Shown: positions 24,157 to 36,563, counted from the stretch's first letter. The stretch: 64,000 nt of DNA from Sabellastarte sp. h YS-2021 (GCA_964017235.1 OZ024931.1:101016221-101080220), one strand, 5' to 3'. The notes: generated from the letters alone by a model not told the origin. Program-made: numbers and translations.

Positions 24157-25660
24157 TAGGGGCATTCCACTGGGGCCGCCTTGTTGGTAACTAAGGATTT
24201 TTTGAGGGCTGGCAGCAATGTTTACAGAGTCAATCAGGGTCAGTTGTAGTTTCCTGGCTTGTGTTATGTTGGCAAAATATCAAACTTGACTCTTCATCCC
24301 GACCATGGCCCCACCTCCTAGAAACCGGCTAGTCCTAGTGACTTCCAGACTTCTCTTAATCACTTCCAGACTTGTCTTATCACTTCCAGTCATGTCCTAT
24401 CATGAAGCCAGCTTGTCTTTGTCACTTTAGTCTTTGCTCATTTGCAGTCCATTTCCAGTATGATGTGAGGTAAAAATATGACAAAAATATGTTATGAATG
24501 AGAAACAAGGGCTAAGGTATTTGGTCTATTAGTGCCAGCCGCAAAGTCATCAGAGACACAAGTAGTGCACTGAAGCAGTCACCCATCCCAGTACTAACGT
24601 AGCCCATAGCCGCTTCACTTCAGTGAACAGACAGATTCTCATCAAAAAACAACACAGTGCTCTCATTTGGAACCATTGCAACTAATCAGAGCCCTGAAGT
24701 TAACAGGTAGAAAATGTCCACATGTATATTGTAAATATGAAGAAACATGAAAAAGTGTTTTATTGGTCAAATAATAATCAAATTCTCAGCCTATCTCAGC
24801 AGAGCAAATTCTGGGGGGAAAATCAAGTGTTGATTAATCAAAAATTTTACAAATTAGGTGAAAGAAGTCAACAAAATATTTGGATGCCATCACATGACCA
24901 GAACTGCTGTGTGTTCTACCCTTAAGTCTAGAATTGGGTCTTTCTCAGAGGCTATGATTTATTTGGTATAAATGTGTAGGGAAATTCCTCACAGGGACAA
25001 AAGTTTTAAGGTGTTTTCCCAGAGATCCGAATTTGGAGTATAAAAGACAGGAACAAGCAAGAGGGTTCACATTGTCATGTGAGACATTCTCAGAAGCACA
25101 TCTCCCTCTGAATGTTTGAGTATGATGCAATACTTAAAATTTTGTTAATTAGTATTCCATTAAAGTGGCTTTTATTGTCATAATCAGGATTAGAAAAAGG
25201 TTGATTTATTTCTTATAGAATATTAAAGTCCAAACCTGAAAATCATGCTTAAAAAGGAAATGTCAGTGCTGTCCTTTGGTCATGGGATGGAATCCAAATA
25301 TTTAGTGTGGAACTAGTATTCGATTTGTTTACTGAATTGCATCAAAACTTGACTGGCAATACTGACTGCAAGTTTGGTCGTATTGAGTCGGTACACTTCT
25401 CCAGTCTTGTCTGTTTGTCACTGTGGCTTGTCATGATGACCTACAACTTGCCTCTTGTACCTCTAAGTTGGATCTTATAGGAAACAGCCCGACCCTATAG
25501 TCAGGTCTGGATGTGGATCCATACAAGCCGGGATGTATCACGTCCATGTTGTGGAGGTTTAACCGACTTTTCATTTTCCTGCACAAAAACGTCCCTGATC
25601 CCCTACTCAGCTAACTAACTCTAGAGTCCTAGGGTTGGTGTCTTATGGGACTATTATGTC
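24157..25660. mobile_element. Non-autonomous Harbinger relative
   Basis: The left end TAGGGGCATTCCACTGGGGC and the following CCGCCTTGTTGGTAAC match the ends of the autonomous elements nearby. The subterminal region shares the repeated CTTGTC/GACTTGT-type blocks. The right part (25380-25650) again carries the subterminal blocks, ending near a degenerate TCTTATGGGACTATTATG. No nuclease or MADF gene is inside. The right border is approximate. Confidence 0.5.
24570..24640 (-). repeat. 5S-rRNA-like segment
   Basis: On the minus strand GTTAGTACTGGGATGGGTGA follows GAAGTGAAGCGGCTATGGGC. That matches the 3' half of 5S rRNA (AAGCAGGG..GGGC..GTTAGTACTTGGATGGGAGAC), including the internal-promoter C box region. 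It is too short and diverged for a real 5S gene; it may derive from a 5S-type SINE. Located inside the non-autonomous Harbinger relative. Confidence 0.5.
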
Positions 25661-26059
25661 TTATGAGTGTAAGTTGTAGGGTTCTGCATTCATGCACGGA
25701 GCTCTGGACTATATTGGGGACAATTCTATCTACACTTATATAATGGACTCTGTGTTTCTACGACATTCAGAAAATTAAACAGGTACTGCCAGAGTCTCCA
25801 TTTTTTAGAAAATATTTGTAATTTATATTAAAAATAGCTTTTTTCATAATATTTTCCGTAATTTCGTTTTCCAGATAAAATGTGAATGTGTTCAGTAGAT
25901 TTTGTTTTCTTTGAACATTAATCAAAATAAAACTGGATGATTATGATCAATTATAAAACTGAGTGACGCCTGTTGTTTGAATCGCTGTCGGAAGCACTAT
26001 CACAAACTTTAGTTGACAAATCTGACAAATTATTGAGGACTACTTTTACCATCAAATTA

Positions 26060-26105
26060 CTTTCTCCTTTAGATGGATTGGGGGGGGTGTGTGTGTGTGT
26101 GTGTA
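26060..26105. repeat. (GT)n microsatellite
   Basis: A short G run is followed by about ten GT units. Confidence 0.85.
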
Positions 26106-26811
26106 AAAATCTGACCACATTGACACCTGAGGAGGAGCAACTAGCTGTGACTGCACTTCGCGTTGACCAAAAAATACATGGTTTTGTGTAAAAACGGTCA
26201 GAATCTATTGATTATGAATGTGGCTGTCAATCTAAAGAATAAATTTTTGGGCGGCTGTTCAATAATACATCAATCCATTCATGATCCATGGTTGGATTTT
26301 ATTATAGGTTTCCAATAGTTTTTGAGCGATATTGTGGTTTGTTTTTGAAACCTGGCCATGATTGGTTCCCCAAAACATTTTGCTCAGTTCTTGAACATTT
26401 AAATCCCCCCAAATCTGGGACACTCACGAATCATTCCCCAATGTCACCAAACATTCCCATAAATGCGATCGCTTCACTTTCAAAACTCCAATAGTTAATT
26501 TACCCACTAATGTGGCTCACTAATGTGATCACAGTTTAGCAAGAACACACATGCACCAATTTGTCAAAAAATACAGGCACCACACACTTTCTATAACCAG
26601 CCACTTGACATGTCGTAATACTGGCCAGTCCTTAAAAGGTTCCAACAGACAATACATCATATTGTCCAGTTTTGGATGTGTACACAAATATTGCTCTGCA
26701 CATATATAAAGTTGCCACCCCTCAAAATTTATTTAAATCAGGCATTGCCATATTAGGCATGTAACTACCCAGCTTACTTCCCACTGGTGTACAATGTAAA
26801 AACTCTAGTAA

Positions 26812-27296
26812 AGTTTTTACATTGTAACCATTCCTACCCAGGGTAGTACACTGACCTATAGTTCCAGTATTCAATTTGCTGTTTGAATATCGTGGATACT
26901 TGCTGTTAAAAAAATATAAAAATACAGAAGTATATAAAAAATATTAAACATAAAAATATCTCAGAGCCTAGAAGAAGACTACCCAAAATCAAAAGGTGCA
27001 TAATATTGTACATACATGTTCCTTGGTGTTGATCATTTGCATAGTGATGAAAAGTCATATTTGGCCCTGTTGTTTGGGAAATGTGTACCAAGTCCTTCAT
27101 CCCTCCAACATAATGGATTCATATTAAAATTTTCTTTTTTAATGAGCTTAAACACCCCTTGTACACCACTAACCACCCAAACTACCCTTGATGGTTACTT
27201 CAAGCTCCACCCACATGCCTGTTAAATGATTTCATTGGTAATTCACAAATAGGTCAGTTTACTACCCTGGGTAGGAATGGTTACAATGTAAAAACT
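26812..27296. mobile_element. MITE with perfect 36-bp inverted ends
   Basis: Positions 26812-26847 (starting AGTTTTTACATTGTAACC) and 27261-27296 are perfect inverted repeats over 36 bases. A further copy of the outermost 14 bases (ACAATGTAAAAACT) lies just outside the left end at 26791-26804, in the orientation of the right end. It forms a 14-bp stem with a 7-base loop against the left terminus. The interior is AT-rich with no supported gene. No target duplication is evident. Superfamily unknown. Confidence 0.75.
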
Positions 27297-27539
27297 CAAG
27301 TGGGCAAGTTTTAAGATTACAAACCTATCACCACTTGCAAACAAGGGATAACACTTTGGATCTAAAAGACATTGGATATGAAAGTAGAAAGTGCTTGTAA
27401 ATGTTTTACCATTTCTGAAATGAATATATGTGTATTTCTATATGAATATACTAAAGCATCATTGCCTGCAGTGGTTCGATGAAAAGCTTAGGGGTGTTAA
27501 AGGAAGTACTTTTCCTCAAAATTCTATCGTCCCCAAAAT

Positions 27540-27574
<35 letters not shown>

Positions 27575-27719
27575 TTGCAAAATAAGATAAAAAAATATAT
27601 ATACAAAACTTGCATACTAGTACAAAAATAATAGTTTTGTGAAATTAACAAAAACAATAGCATAGTAATGTGTAATACTACAACTAGCTAGATACTTTTT
27701 GGCAAAATTAACTTTATGA

Positions 27720-28937
27720 TTACACTAACATTGTTAAATCTTTACAAATCGACCATGACACATTGAACCTTTCAAGACTATCATTTAATTTTGCTATATA
27801 TTCTTGCTCCTCATAAATATTCTTCATACAGTACTTGAAATCGAGCAGATTCAAAGATTTAGATTTCTGTAACTGGGTCCAAATAAACTTTTTTACTACT
27901 AAGAGTATGAGATTCTTAGAAAATAGGTCAAGCTCGTTTTCTAAGTTTCCAAACAAAATTGTTATTGGTTGTATGTTAAGATATAGCCCAAGATGTTGGA
28001 GCCAATGTTGTATTGTTTTCCAGAAGTCAGAAACTATGGGACAACTTACAAAAATATGATGTATTGTTTCCACTGCAGTTTGACAAAATCGACAAGAGTC
28101 ACTGTTACCTATGTTGATTTTGTACAAGTATGCTCTGGTTCCCAGTATTCTTTGAATACTTCTAAACTGAAGCCAAATGAGGTCATTCCTTCCTATAGTT
28201 TTAAAGCATATCTTATAAATTTTGTCCCAGTCACTGTCATTTATAGTTGTGTCTAGAATATTGTTCCACTTATCTCTTAGTTTTTCATTTTTAAATTGGG
28301 AATTCAGAATTTCGTAGAAAAATTTGGAGCCTTTTCTATGACTAGTTAACATTTTTAAGTATGGGGAAAAAACAGGTCTAGTGTAAGTATCAGGGTTTGT
28401 TTGTTTCAGTACCCTTTTAAGAACTCTTTCAATTGAATGGTATTCAAGAAAGTTGGTTCTTAAACCAAAAGTCTGTCTTAATTCGATTATACTTAAAATT
28501 CTACCATCTGATTTAACGATGTCTAAAGGCATGCTTATTCCAGCTTGATACCAATGAGGAAAGAAAATTTTCTGTGTAGAAAGCAGAGAATTGTACCACA
28601 GAGGGACAGTTAATAATTCGGTGGCCTTGAAGGTTACTTCGTTTAAATAATAGTACCAAGCTTTGAACACATCTTTCCAGAACAGGTTGGATGTTTTTTC
28701 TGATTGAAATTTTGACCACGAAGGTCCCATGTAGTAAAGTCTTTTAACAGACATTGAAGATGACAAAAGCTTTGCCCAGGGAGTTTCAGTGGTGTATAGT
28801 CGTTTTATCCAGACCAGTTTCTGGGACATTATAAAATTATCTAAGTTCACCATTTGGAGACCCCCTTTAATATAGGTATTTGTAATCTGCTTTTTACTGA
28901 TTTTATGTGGTTTATTATTCCAGATAAATGAATAGAA
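27720..28937 (-). pseudogene. LINE ORF2 C-terminal half
   Basis: The frame (stop near 27720) is open from the inversion junction near 28937 for about 400 codons. It opens FYSFIWNNKPHK..YIKGGL, the post-RT region also seen in the LINE at 44.3 kb (FKFLWENKPAKI..YTMGGL). It contains the zinc-knuckle-like CRFC...HHIFVSC near 28060-28110. This domain helps bind the element's own RNA/DNA. A run of about 150 bases of 3' UTR leads to the poly(T). The frame carries no internal stop but lacks its N-terminal part in cis orientation, so it is not functional. Confidence 0.85.
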
Positions 28938-29946
28938 TGTCTGTCACAATGAGAACCTCCATAATAAATTGTTTACCGAAAGGTAACAAACCAAGAGAAT
29001 TCCTGAACAACTGGCGTCCTATCTCACTTTTGTCAGTGTTGTATAAATTGGCCTCTGCTGCAATAGCAGAAAGACTAAAATCAGTTTTGCCTGATCTCAT
29101 TTCAAAAACACAAAATGGGTTCCTAAAAGGGCGTTTTATTGGAGATTGTACCCGCCTTGTCTATGACATTATGGAATATCTTGAACACAACAATTTAACT
29201 GGGCAGCTAATGCTGGTGGATTTTCAGAAAGCTTTTGACTCAGTTTCTTGGTCTTTCCTAAAAAGAGTACTTAAAATGTACAATTTTGGCGATGAATTTT
29301 GTAAATGGATTAATATTTTCAACACCGACATTGAGGCGTTTATACTTCAGTCTGGTTTTTTGTCAAAACCTATTAATATTGAAAGAGGTTGTAGGCAAGG
29401 CGATCCAATAGCAGCTTATTTGTTTCTTATCTGTGCAGAAGTCTTGTACCTATTTTTTCAAGACAATCCCGATATTAAAGGGATATCTATAAATAATAAT
29501 AATTATAAAATGACTCAGTTTGCTGACGATACTACTGTATTTCTTGATGGAACCAAGGACTCTCTGGTAGCAGCATTAAATACCCTAGAAATATTTGGTT
29601 CTTTGTCTGGGCTAAAAATCAATATGGATAAAACAAAAATTGTTTGGTTAGGGAAGAAAAAACACTCAATGGATAAATTTGAAATCGGCTACAAACTGGA
29701 CTGGGGCACAGAATTCAAGTTACTTGGAATTAACTTTTCTGTGGACTTGAGGGATATTCCAGGAATTAATTACACACCAGTTTTAAAAACTATAACCAAA
29801 ACTTTAAGCAATTGGCAAAGAAGAAATCTGACTCCAATTGGTAAAATAGCTGTCATCAAAACTTTTGTTATCAGTGCTTTAACTCATATGTTTTCGGCAA
29901 TCCCATCACCTTCTAGTGACGTTATTATGCATTTGAATCAGATATT
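28938..29946 (+). pseudogene. LINE reverse-transcriptase segment (inverted part)
   Basis: Open over about 336 codons on plus. Motifs in order: SIINCLPKGNK, NNWRPISLLSVLYKLASAAI, GFLKGRFIGD, LVDFQKAFDSV (catalytic Asp), GCRQGDPIAAYLF, and QFADDTT (YXDD-box equivalent). These are RT motifs 1-5 of the L1/Tx1 type. The open frame runs a few codons into the flanking target duplication before its stop at 29974. The endonuclease domain is absent: the insertion was 5' truncated. Confidence 0.9.
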
Positions 29947-29974
29947 CCCAAAATGTTTTTATTTAATTGGTTAA

Positions 29975-31906
29975 AACATACACACATTTCAGCAGCCAGT
30001 TTCATATTGAGTCAGACCTTCAAGGTTTTTAAATCTTATGAACTGGATTTAACCACACGACATAGGTTTGAGTCTTGTGACAATTTGCGCATTTGATAAC
30101 AGCCCCATGTGCGGATCAAGCTGACAATGTGGGATTTAATGTCCTGGTATGACTTTTACTGTTCACACTGAGACATTTCACTCAAAGGTACGAAAAGCCT
30201 TGATGGGTTACTTAATTGTCCCTGGTTAATTTCTAGTTCAGAAATATCTGTATACATTATGACAAGCAAAAGTAGACTGGTTCCCAATGTAGGTGTTTTT
30301 TCACGAAGAATCCTTGTACGATGTCATTATTATGCCTAGGTCAAATAATCACGATGTTGAATTCTTGCGAATAATACTGTTTTTGACGGATTCTTCATTG
30401 TTCTTCCAATGACAATTCGCCTAAATAGCTGGCATATTCTTCCATGTCATAACCCTGACTTAGGGTAGTTCCCAACAATTAGTACAAGTTTCTTGTTCTC
30501 AGTAAAAATTGCCAGATGTTCTTTTGATCTCAGCAAATTCTTTGTTGCAGATGTCTCAAAGGTTGCATTGATTCTCGCCTAGCTGTAGCTATTTTGTGGG
30601 GTGATTGTAGAAAAATCGTCAGATACCTTCACTGGTTCATAGAATATTCTCAGTATAATCTTGCTTTGTTGAAGCTTAATCTCAGGACAGGTAAATCGCA
30701 TCATCAAATAATGGAATTCTTTTATCGTGTGACCACACTTTCCACCTTTTTTGGTGAATGCTGGCGAAATTTAAAAAAATTGTCTGCAGATGTTCAGGTG
30801 TGTGAGCTAAGCATTACTTGACTTTGTTGTAGTTGTAGGAAGTAATGGTCATCTAACATCAATTACACTCCCATGTCTTAACACTGAGATGGAGGTCAAT
30901 GAGAACTCTGCTACATAAGATTGGAACTTTTGACATTGAAATTTGAAGCTTATATCTTCACCTACATCCCTAATTGTTATGATAAGACTAAATCAGACTT
31001 ACTAGTGTCTGTTAGATTCTTATAACTACTGAAATCATTACCATATCTACTTATTCTGAGAACAATCTAATTTTTCTTGACTTATTCATAATATGTCACT
31101 TGTACAGATTATGGGCATTCCGGGATATGTCTTTATTGACTTATTCCAGAACACATAACTCTGACACTTGATTATCGTAGGAACAGAAACTAGATTCCTG
31201 AGGTTTCACAGATACTAGTCTTTTTCTTTATAAAAGGTGATAGTCACACAACACAAAGCCACAATATTTTAATCATTTTGATAAGTAATGAACATGAGAA
31301 ATAAATCATAAGCACCAGATTATCAACTGCTCACTACTTGTTAGCTTTTCTTCAGGCTCACCAGATCAATCTATGTAAGTGAGTAAGAAAACCATGATGA
31401 AGTTAGTCTGGTTCCCGTACTGATTTGCTCTACAGAAAAGGGTCAGGCATGAGCCACTATACTGAATAATGAGGAGTATTAATCACACTTAGCAGTAGTA
31501 ACGGAAACAGTAATATAATATGTTTTTGCTCAACTTATATGGTGGACATTTTGATATTATGTCTCCTTCTTATTATATCATCTAATAACAAGTTAAGAAA
31601 TATATCTAAAATATAAAATATGCATCAGTTTAAATGTTTAAATCATTCATTATCACTCACGACAAAAAAGCTTTCCTTTAAAAAAAATCCCAACCCAAAT
31701 ATTATTTTATTACATTAATTTCGATTATAGATAGCGAAACAAACATAAACCTACATAAAGTAGATATGGATGATTTATTTACTTAAAAACAAGGCCGATG
31801 TTATTGATTCATGACCACCATGCAACTTCAGACGGATTTGATGAAGGTCATCAAGGACGATACCGATCCCCTTTCTTTTAAAATAGAGTCGTGCCGTCTC
31901 TATAAA
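29975..31906. other. Intron DNA, no supported gene
   Basis: AT-rich, unique-looking sequence within the long intron 2. No exon, RNA or repeat could be supported. Confidence 0.4.
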
Positions 31907-32438
31907 GCCCATTGTACACTAACGCGGCGCGGCGCGGCTAAATAAAATAGAAATAAAGGAAGTAGTTCACTGCTTATACATATGTGAGGGTTTAATTGAA
32001 TGAGGATTGCAATTACCAGTAATTCTAAAAGGGCCAGTATCTTGTTTGTGGATGGATTGATTACTTATAATGGAGAAAGGGATGTCAAGTTAGGTGTATG
32101 GCAATATATGTATACACAGCACAGCCACAAGGTAATTAATTGAAAGGGGTGTAATCAGTATTATAAAAGGGACACTGGTCAAGGGCAAAGCTCTGCATTG
32201 TAGAGAGATTAATAAATGTATGTAAGGGTAGGATAGGTGTGGAAATGTACTGTGGGGTGTTAGATGTTTAATTATATGTGATTATTTTAACTATTGTAGT
32301 CACTTTCTTTGTAGTTTAATATTTTGTCAATTTAATATAAAAATGCTGGGAAAATCGCCCAAATGTGCAAGATAAAGAAAATTCGCCTGCTCAGCATGTA
32401 GTAAAAATCGTACCGCGCCGCGTATATGTGCAACGGCC
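31907..32438. mobile_element. GC-motif MITE, copy 2
   Basis: The left end GCCCATTGTACACTAACGCG and the reverse complement of the right end GGCCGTTGCACATATACGCG are imperfect inverted repeats. Each is followed by a GGCGCGG motif. The body is AT-rich and shared with copy 1 at 2596. Length is 532 bp, with no gene. The right flank is TTAA; the left flank is TATAAA, so no target duplication is certain. Confidence 0.65.
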
Positions 32439-34344
32439 TTAAGTGTACTGTCTTTGTCATTTTGTAAGTCTCCCAAGAAGTAAAGTTGCAGGATAATCAT
32501 GTACGAGTGCATTATTACAGTGTTTAACTATTTCCAATGGGTTGCAAACCATGTATATGCTACAGCAGAGTTTCCATCTCCTAAAACATTTGGAAATGGT
32601 TTTTAAAGTGTCAAGTTTGTTTTCACATCACAGAAATGTTATTCACAGAAAAACACATCTGCTAATTGCACGGATCATAGTCAGATTTTGCATATTTTGT
32701 TCCTTTTGTAAATTCTTAACAGCTAAGCAAACCTTGCATTGATGTACTGAGTGAAATAGTCACATCTCTAACACTTGAACAGATTCAGACCAGTTGGAGG
32801 TTTCTGCCTTGGGGTGATACATTGCTTCAAGACTGATTTAAGCCACATGTTAATGTCGCATTGTTGAAATTGTTTTCAATTGATGTTTTTTTTCTTCTTT
32901 TATGGAATATGCCATTCCATTACTTGAGTTTCGCCTCTGTGATTCTGAGTTCGAGTCCAACTGATTACAAGTTGTGTGATCCACTGCTTGACTTGGTATA
33001 ACTCTCAAAAGGACCATAAAACCCACATTTTTTTTCTTTTAAGGGACAAGTAGAAGTATTGAACATGGATTGACAACTTCACTGTACTGTTAAATAAATT
33101 TTAAATTTGTGAGGTTTTAAGCCAATTACTTTGGGGTGAGATTTTCTGTCGGTGGTTATTGCACATCAGTATAATTGAATGTGACAGGTATTGTCTGCAA
33201 CTGTAACTATGTGAACTAGACTGGTAAAGTATGGTTTTATTATCTTCATTAAAAATGTCGTTCTTGTGGACAAATTTTAATAGATATGGAGTATTAAATT
33301 ATGTATTAGTGGGGTATCATGATATATTAATAAAAACAGGTAGTCTTTTAAAATGATTTAGATAAGATTAACTAAGCAAATAGATGACAAAACAAATGCT
33401 CAAGCAAATTGAGCGAAACCCTTCTGAGCAAAAGGGCTCAATGAAAAGTTAAACGCTTGCTTTGAATTTTGTACCTCGTGTACATTTAACACGGTTTATA
33501 CTTGCGGTGCAAAAACAAAAACATCACCTAGTGGTACTGACTGCATTTACGTGCATCGAAGCAATGGCTTTGTCAGTCTAAGGAAAATCTGCAACTGGTT
33601 CCTTTAACTGCTTCCCCCACCCCACCTCTCCCAGCATTACCCCCCACTGTTTTATATGTTTTACAACTGTCAAGAGAGTGAAATTTATATCTTGTGGTTT
33701 CTATCAGTTGATAATCCAGTTATCTTGGTGTATACATGTATTGCTGAGGCTACTGTTACCAATGTGTGTGCACACTTTATCAGAAAAGTAAAAGTTTTGG
33801 TATTTTCATTCACTTGTACATATTGCATACATTTAACATAACTAAAGAGAACTGTCCTAAAGAGCAGAAAATTATTTGCCACTGATTGAGAGTATTAATA
33901 CAAAGAGGAATATTTATTGCACCAAAATTCTTATATTATCTAACATAACATATTTTTAGGATTATTTGATACAACTGTTCATTGTATTTTTATTCTGCTG
34001 GAAAGCACTCATAGAGCACAGACCTCCACCAGTTTTTTTCCAAAACTATGTGATTTATTGTTTCCTGGGTATCTTTATTTGATATTACTCAAAAAGTAAT
34101 GAGCATATTTCTATAAATTTTTATGTGGGTAAGGCTTGACCAAAGGAAAAAAGTGTTTATGTTCTAGGAAAGACCGGGTCATATGCTGGATACAAAAAGT
34201 CCTTAATTTTCTGAAATGTCACCTGATTGATGTCTTCGCTGTGAATGCTTTTTCATAAATTCTATCTAGGCCACTGAAACTACAGCGCATTAATTTATAT
34301 ACATTCATAAAACTTGATCAAACTACGATTCATCAGGTTAAATT
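32439..34344. other. Intron DNA, possible SINE remnant
   Basis: Around 32910-33040, a B-box-like GAGTTCGAGTCC with downstream CTCAAAAGGACCATAAAACC and a T run may be an old tRNA-derived SINE. Otherwise nothing supported. Confidence 0.3.
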
Positions 34345-35901
34345 TTTGTATCCACTGGGTAGCATCTGGTGGATACTATGGATTACGCATGAGTATGCCG
34401 CTGCCACTGTAGTGTGTAGAGATTTTCCCTTTACCCATCTAGAGGCCAAGGTATTGTGGGTAGGGTTCTCAAATTTGCAGGATATATTCATCATTACAAA
34501 AGCTTACCTGGGAATATTTTAGGCCTCATTTTGAAAAAGAACATGGCTGCCACATGTGTATTTCCACTTCACCAAGGAGTTTTGTTGGCCCTCTAGAGCA
34601 AAGGATATTATTGGTAGAGATCACAAATTTGCAGGATATATTCATCATTACAAAAGTTTGCCTGGGGCTATTCTTGGCCTCACTTTGAAAAACAAGATGC
34701 CCGCCATGGCAATTTTTTCTATGTAACAGACTTTAAAAGTGCCTATATCTTCCTTATTCTTGGTTCAAGAGGTGTCGCATGTGGAGCCAACCTATAGGAA
34801 ATCATGGGATGGGAATCTTCTGTTGTATTCAGATTTGACCTTGAGCCCCTCCTTCAAGGTCATACGAGGATAGGCAAACTTAAAAGTGCTAATAACTTGC
34901 TTATTATTGGTCCTAGAGGTTTACAATGTGAAACCAACCTATAGGAAATCATGGGCTAGGAATCTTTTAATGTGGTCAGATTTCACCTTGGGCCCCTGCT
35001 TCAAGGTCAAATGTTTTAATGATTTCTTATAGGTTGGTTTACCATCCCAAACCTCTAGGACCAAATAATAAGCGAGATATTAGCACTTTTAAGTTTCTCT
35101 ATGCTCATTTGACCTTGAAGGAGAGACCAAAGATCAAATGTGACCACATCAAAAGATTCGCAGCCCATGATTTCCGATAGGTTGGTTTACCATCCCAAAC
35201 CTCTAGGACCAATAATAAGCGAGTTATTAGCACTTTTAGGTTTCTCTATCCTTGTTTGACCTTGAAGGAGGGGCCCAAGGTCAAATATAACCACATCAAA
35301 AGATTCGCAGCCCATGATTTCCTATAGGTTGGTTTCACATTGCAAACTTCTAGGACCAATAATAAGCGAGTTATTAGCACTTTTAAGTTTGCCTATCCTC
35401 ATTGACCTTGAAGGAATGGCCCAAGGACAAATCTGACCACATCAGAAGATTTGCAGCCCATGATTTCCTATAGGTTGGTTTCACATTGCAAACTTCTAGG
35501 ACCAATAATAAGGGAGATATAAGCACTTTTCATGACTGAGCGGCCATCTTATTTTTCAAAATGAGGCCAAAAATATTTCCAGTCAAGGTTTTGTAATGAT
35601 GAACTCATCCTGTGAATCTGAGATCTCTACTTATAATACTTATAGGGCCAACAAAACTCCTTGCTGAAAGTCGAAAAATGCCCTTGGCGGCCATCTTGTT
35701 TTTCAAAATGAGGCCAAAAATATTCCCAAGAAAGATTTTATGGATATGAATATATCCTGCAAATTTGAGAAGTCTACCTATAATATCCTGGCCTCTAGAG
35801 GGGTAACAAGAAAATCTCTACACACTGTGGCGGCAGCAGTAGCGGCAGCATACTCTTGCGTAATCCATAGTATCCACCGGATGCTATCCGGTGGATACAA
35901 A
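34345..35901. mobile_element. Palindromic foldback element with 147-bp units
   Basis: The two halves are inverted: left arm 34345-35015, right arm 35016-35901. From the outside in, each arm has a terminal hairpin, a block reading ATTACGCA..GTATGC and GTGTGTAGAGATTTTC, two copies of a segment of about 155 bp ending in AACAAGATGGCCGCC-like sequence, and 147-bp units (two in the left arm, about four in the right). The right terminus holds GTATCCACCGGAT-GCT-ATCCGGTGGATAC, a perfect 13-bp stem. No transposase is present. It could be a head-to-head fusion of two simpler elements. Confidence 0.8.
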
Positions 35902-36447
35902 CATGATCCATATCTTTTCAAAACTATGATTATGTCTTCCTCTGTGGGCCTGACATCCCTCAGTAATTCCCCCACCCATCATGATGGGTTCATAATGATT
36001 CCATGTATGTCAGATTTGTTGAAATAAGAAATACAAAGACTTGGAGTAAGTCTATTTTTGTCTGTAATTCGGCACACAGTGGGTGGTAGCACAGAGGTTT
36101 ATTATCCACTTCCCAACCAGACTTTGGGTTTACAACCAGTACAGTTGGTGCCGATAAGGAGGTCATAAAAAGTGTACAATAGCGATATGATGTTTGTGAT
36201 AGGTATACTATTAGTCGTGATCGGCTATACTATGAGAAAGATTCCATATACGATAGAAAAGATTGAGTATAATATCCCAAAAGATGGAAGAGATCGATTA
36301 ATGATATCTTGTTGGTGTCCGTGTGATCTAACCTGTGTCCTCTGATCTGGTGATGACCTGCAGTTTAGAATCTTGCTGCTTGTCTGGCTTTACTGCACAT
36401 CACCATGTAAATATATAGGAGTACACTACTGCACACAGGTAACTCAC

Positions 36448-36563
36448 CTGAATTTTCTGCTATAGAGATGTGTTGTCCTAGTACTGAGTACACTGTTTTT
36501 AAGGCTGTTAGTGTCTCCATACTCCGAGACATCCTGCGCATGGCATGTCTGCTTCTGCGGAAA
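36448..36563 (-). CDS. Unidentified 442-aa protein, exon 2
   Basis: A 116-nt exon with acceptor TTTTGAACAG and donor TTCAG|GTGAGT on the minus strand. It takes one base to complete the serine begun in exon 1 and leaves in phase 1. The peptide begins FRRSRHAMRRMSRSMETLTA, basic with Ser, then a more hydrophobic LKTVYSVLGQHISIAENS. The exon 1/2 junction is exact in phase, and both splice sites are near consensus. Confidence 0.65.

Larger units (their letters stand above)
27532..29960 (-). mobile_element. Twin-primed (5'-inverted) L1/Tx1-like LINE
   Basis: The insertion is bounded by the direct repeat CCCAAAATGTTTTT (27532-27545 and 29947-29960). A 32-T run (27541-27572), the poly(A) tail of a minus-strand copy, starts the element. 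The ORF2 C-terminal half lies on minus (to about 28937) and the reverse-transcriptase part on plus (about 28938-29946). In protein terms the plus piece ends HLNQIF and the minus piece begins FYSFIWNNKPHK, so the two are adjacent parts of one ORF2 with little or no loss at the junction. This is the structure left by twin priming. Confidence 0.9.

Noticed and set aside
24570..24640. A functional 5S rRNA gene
   Set aside because: Only the 3' half resembles 5S, with many differences; the 5' half and termination T run are absent.
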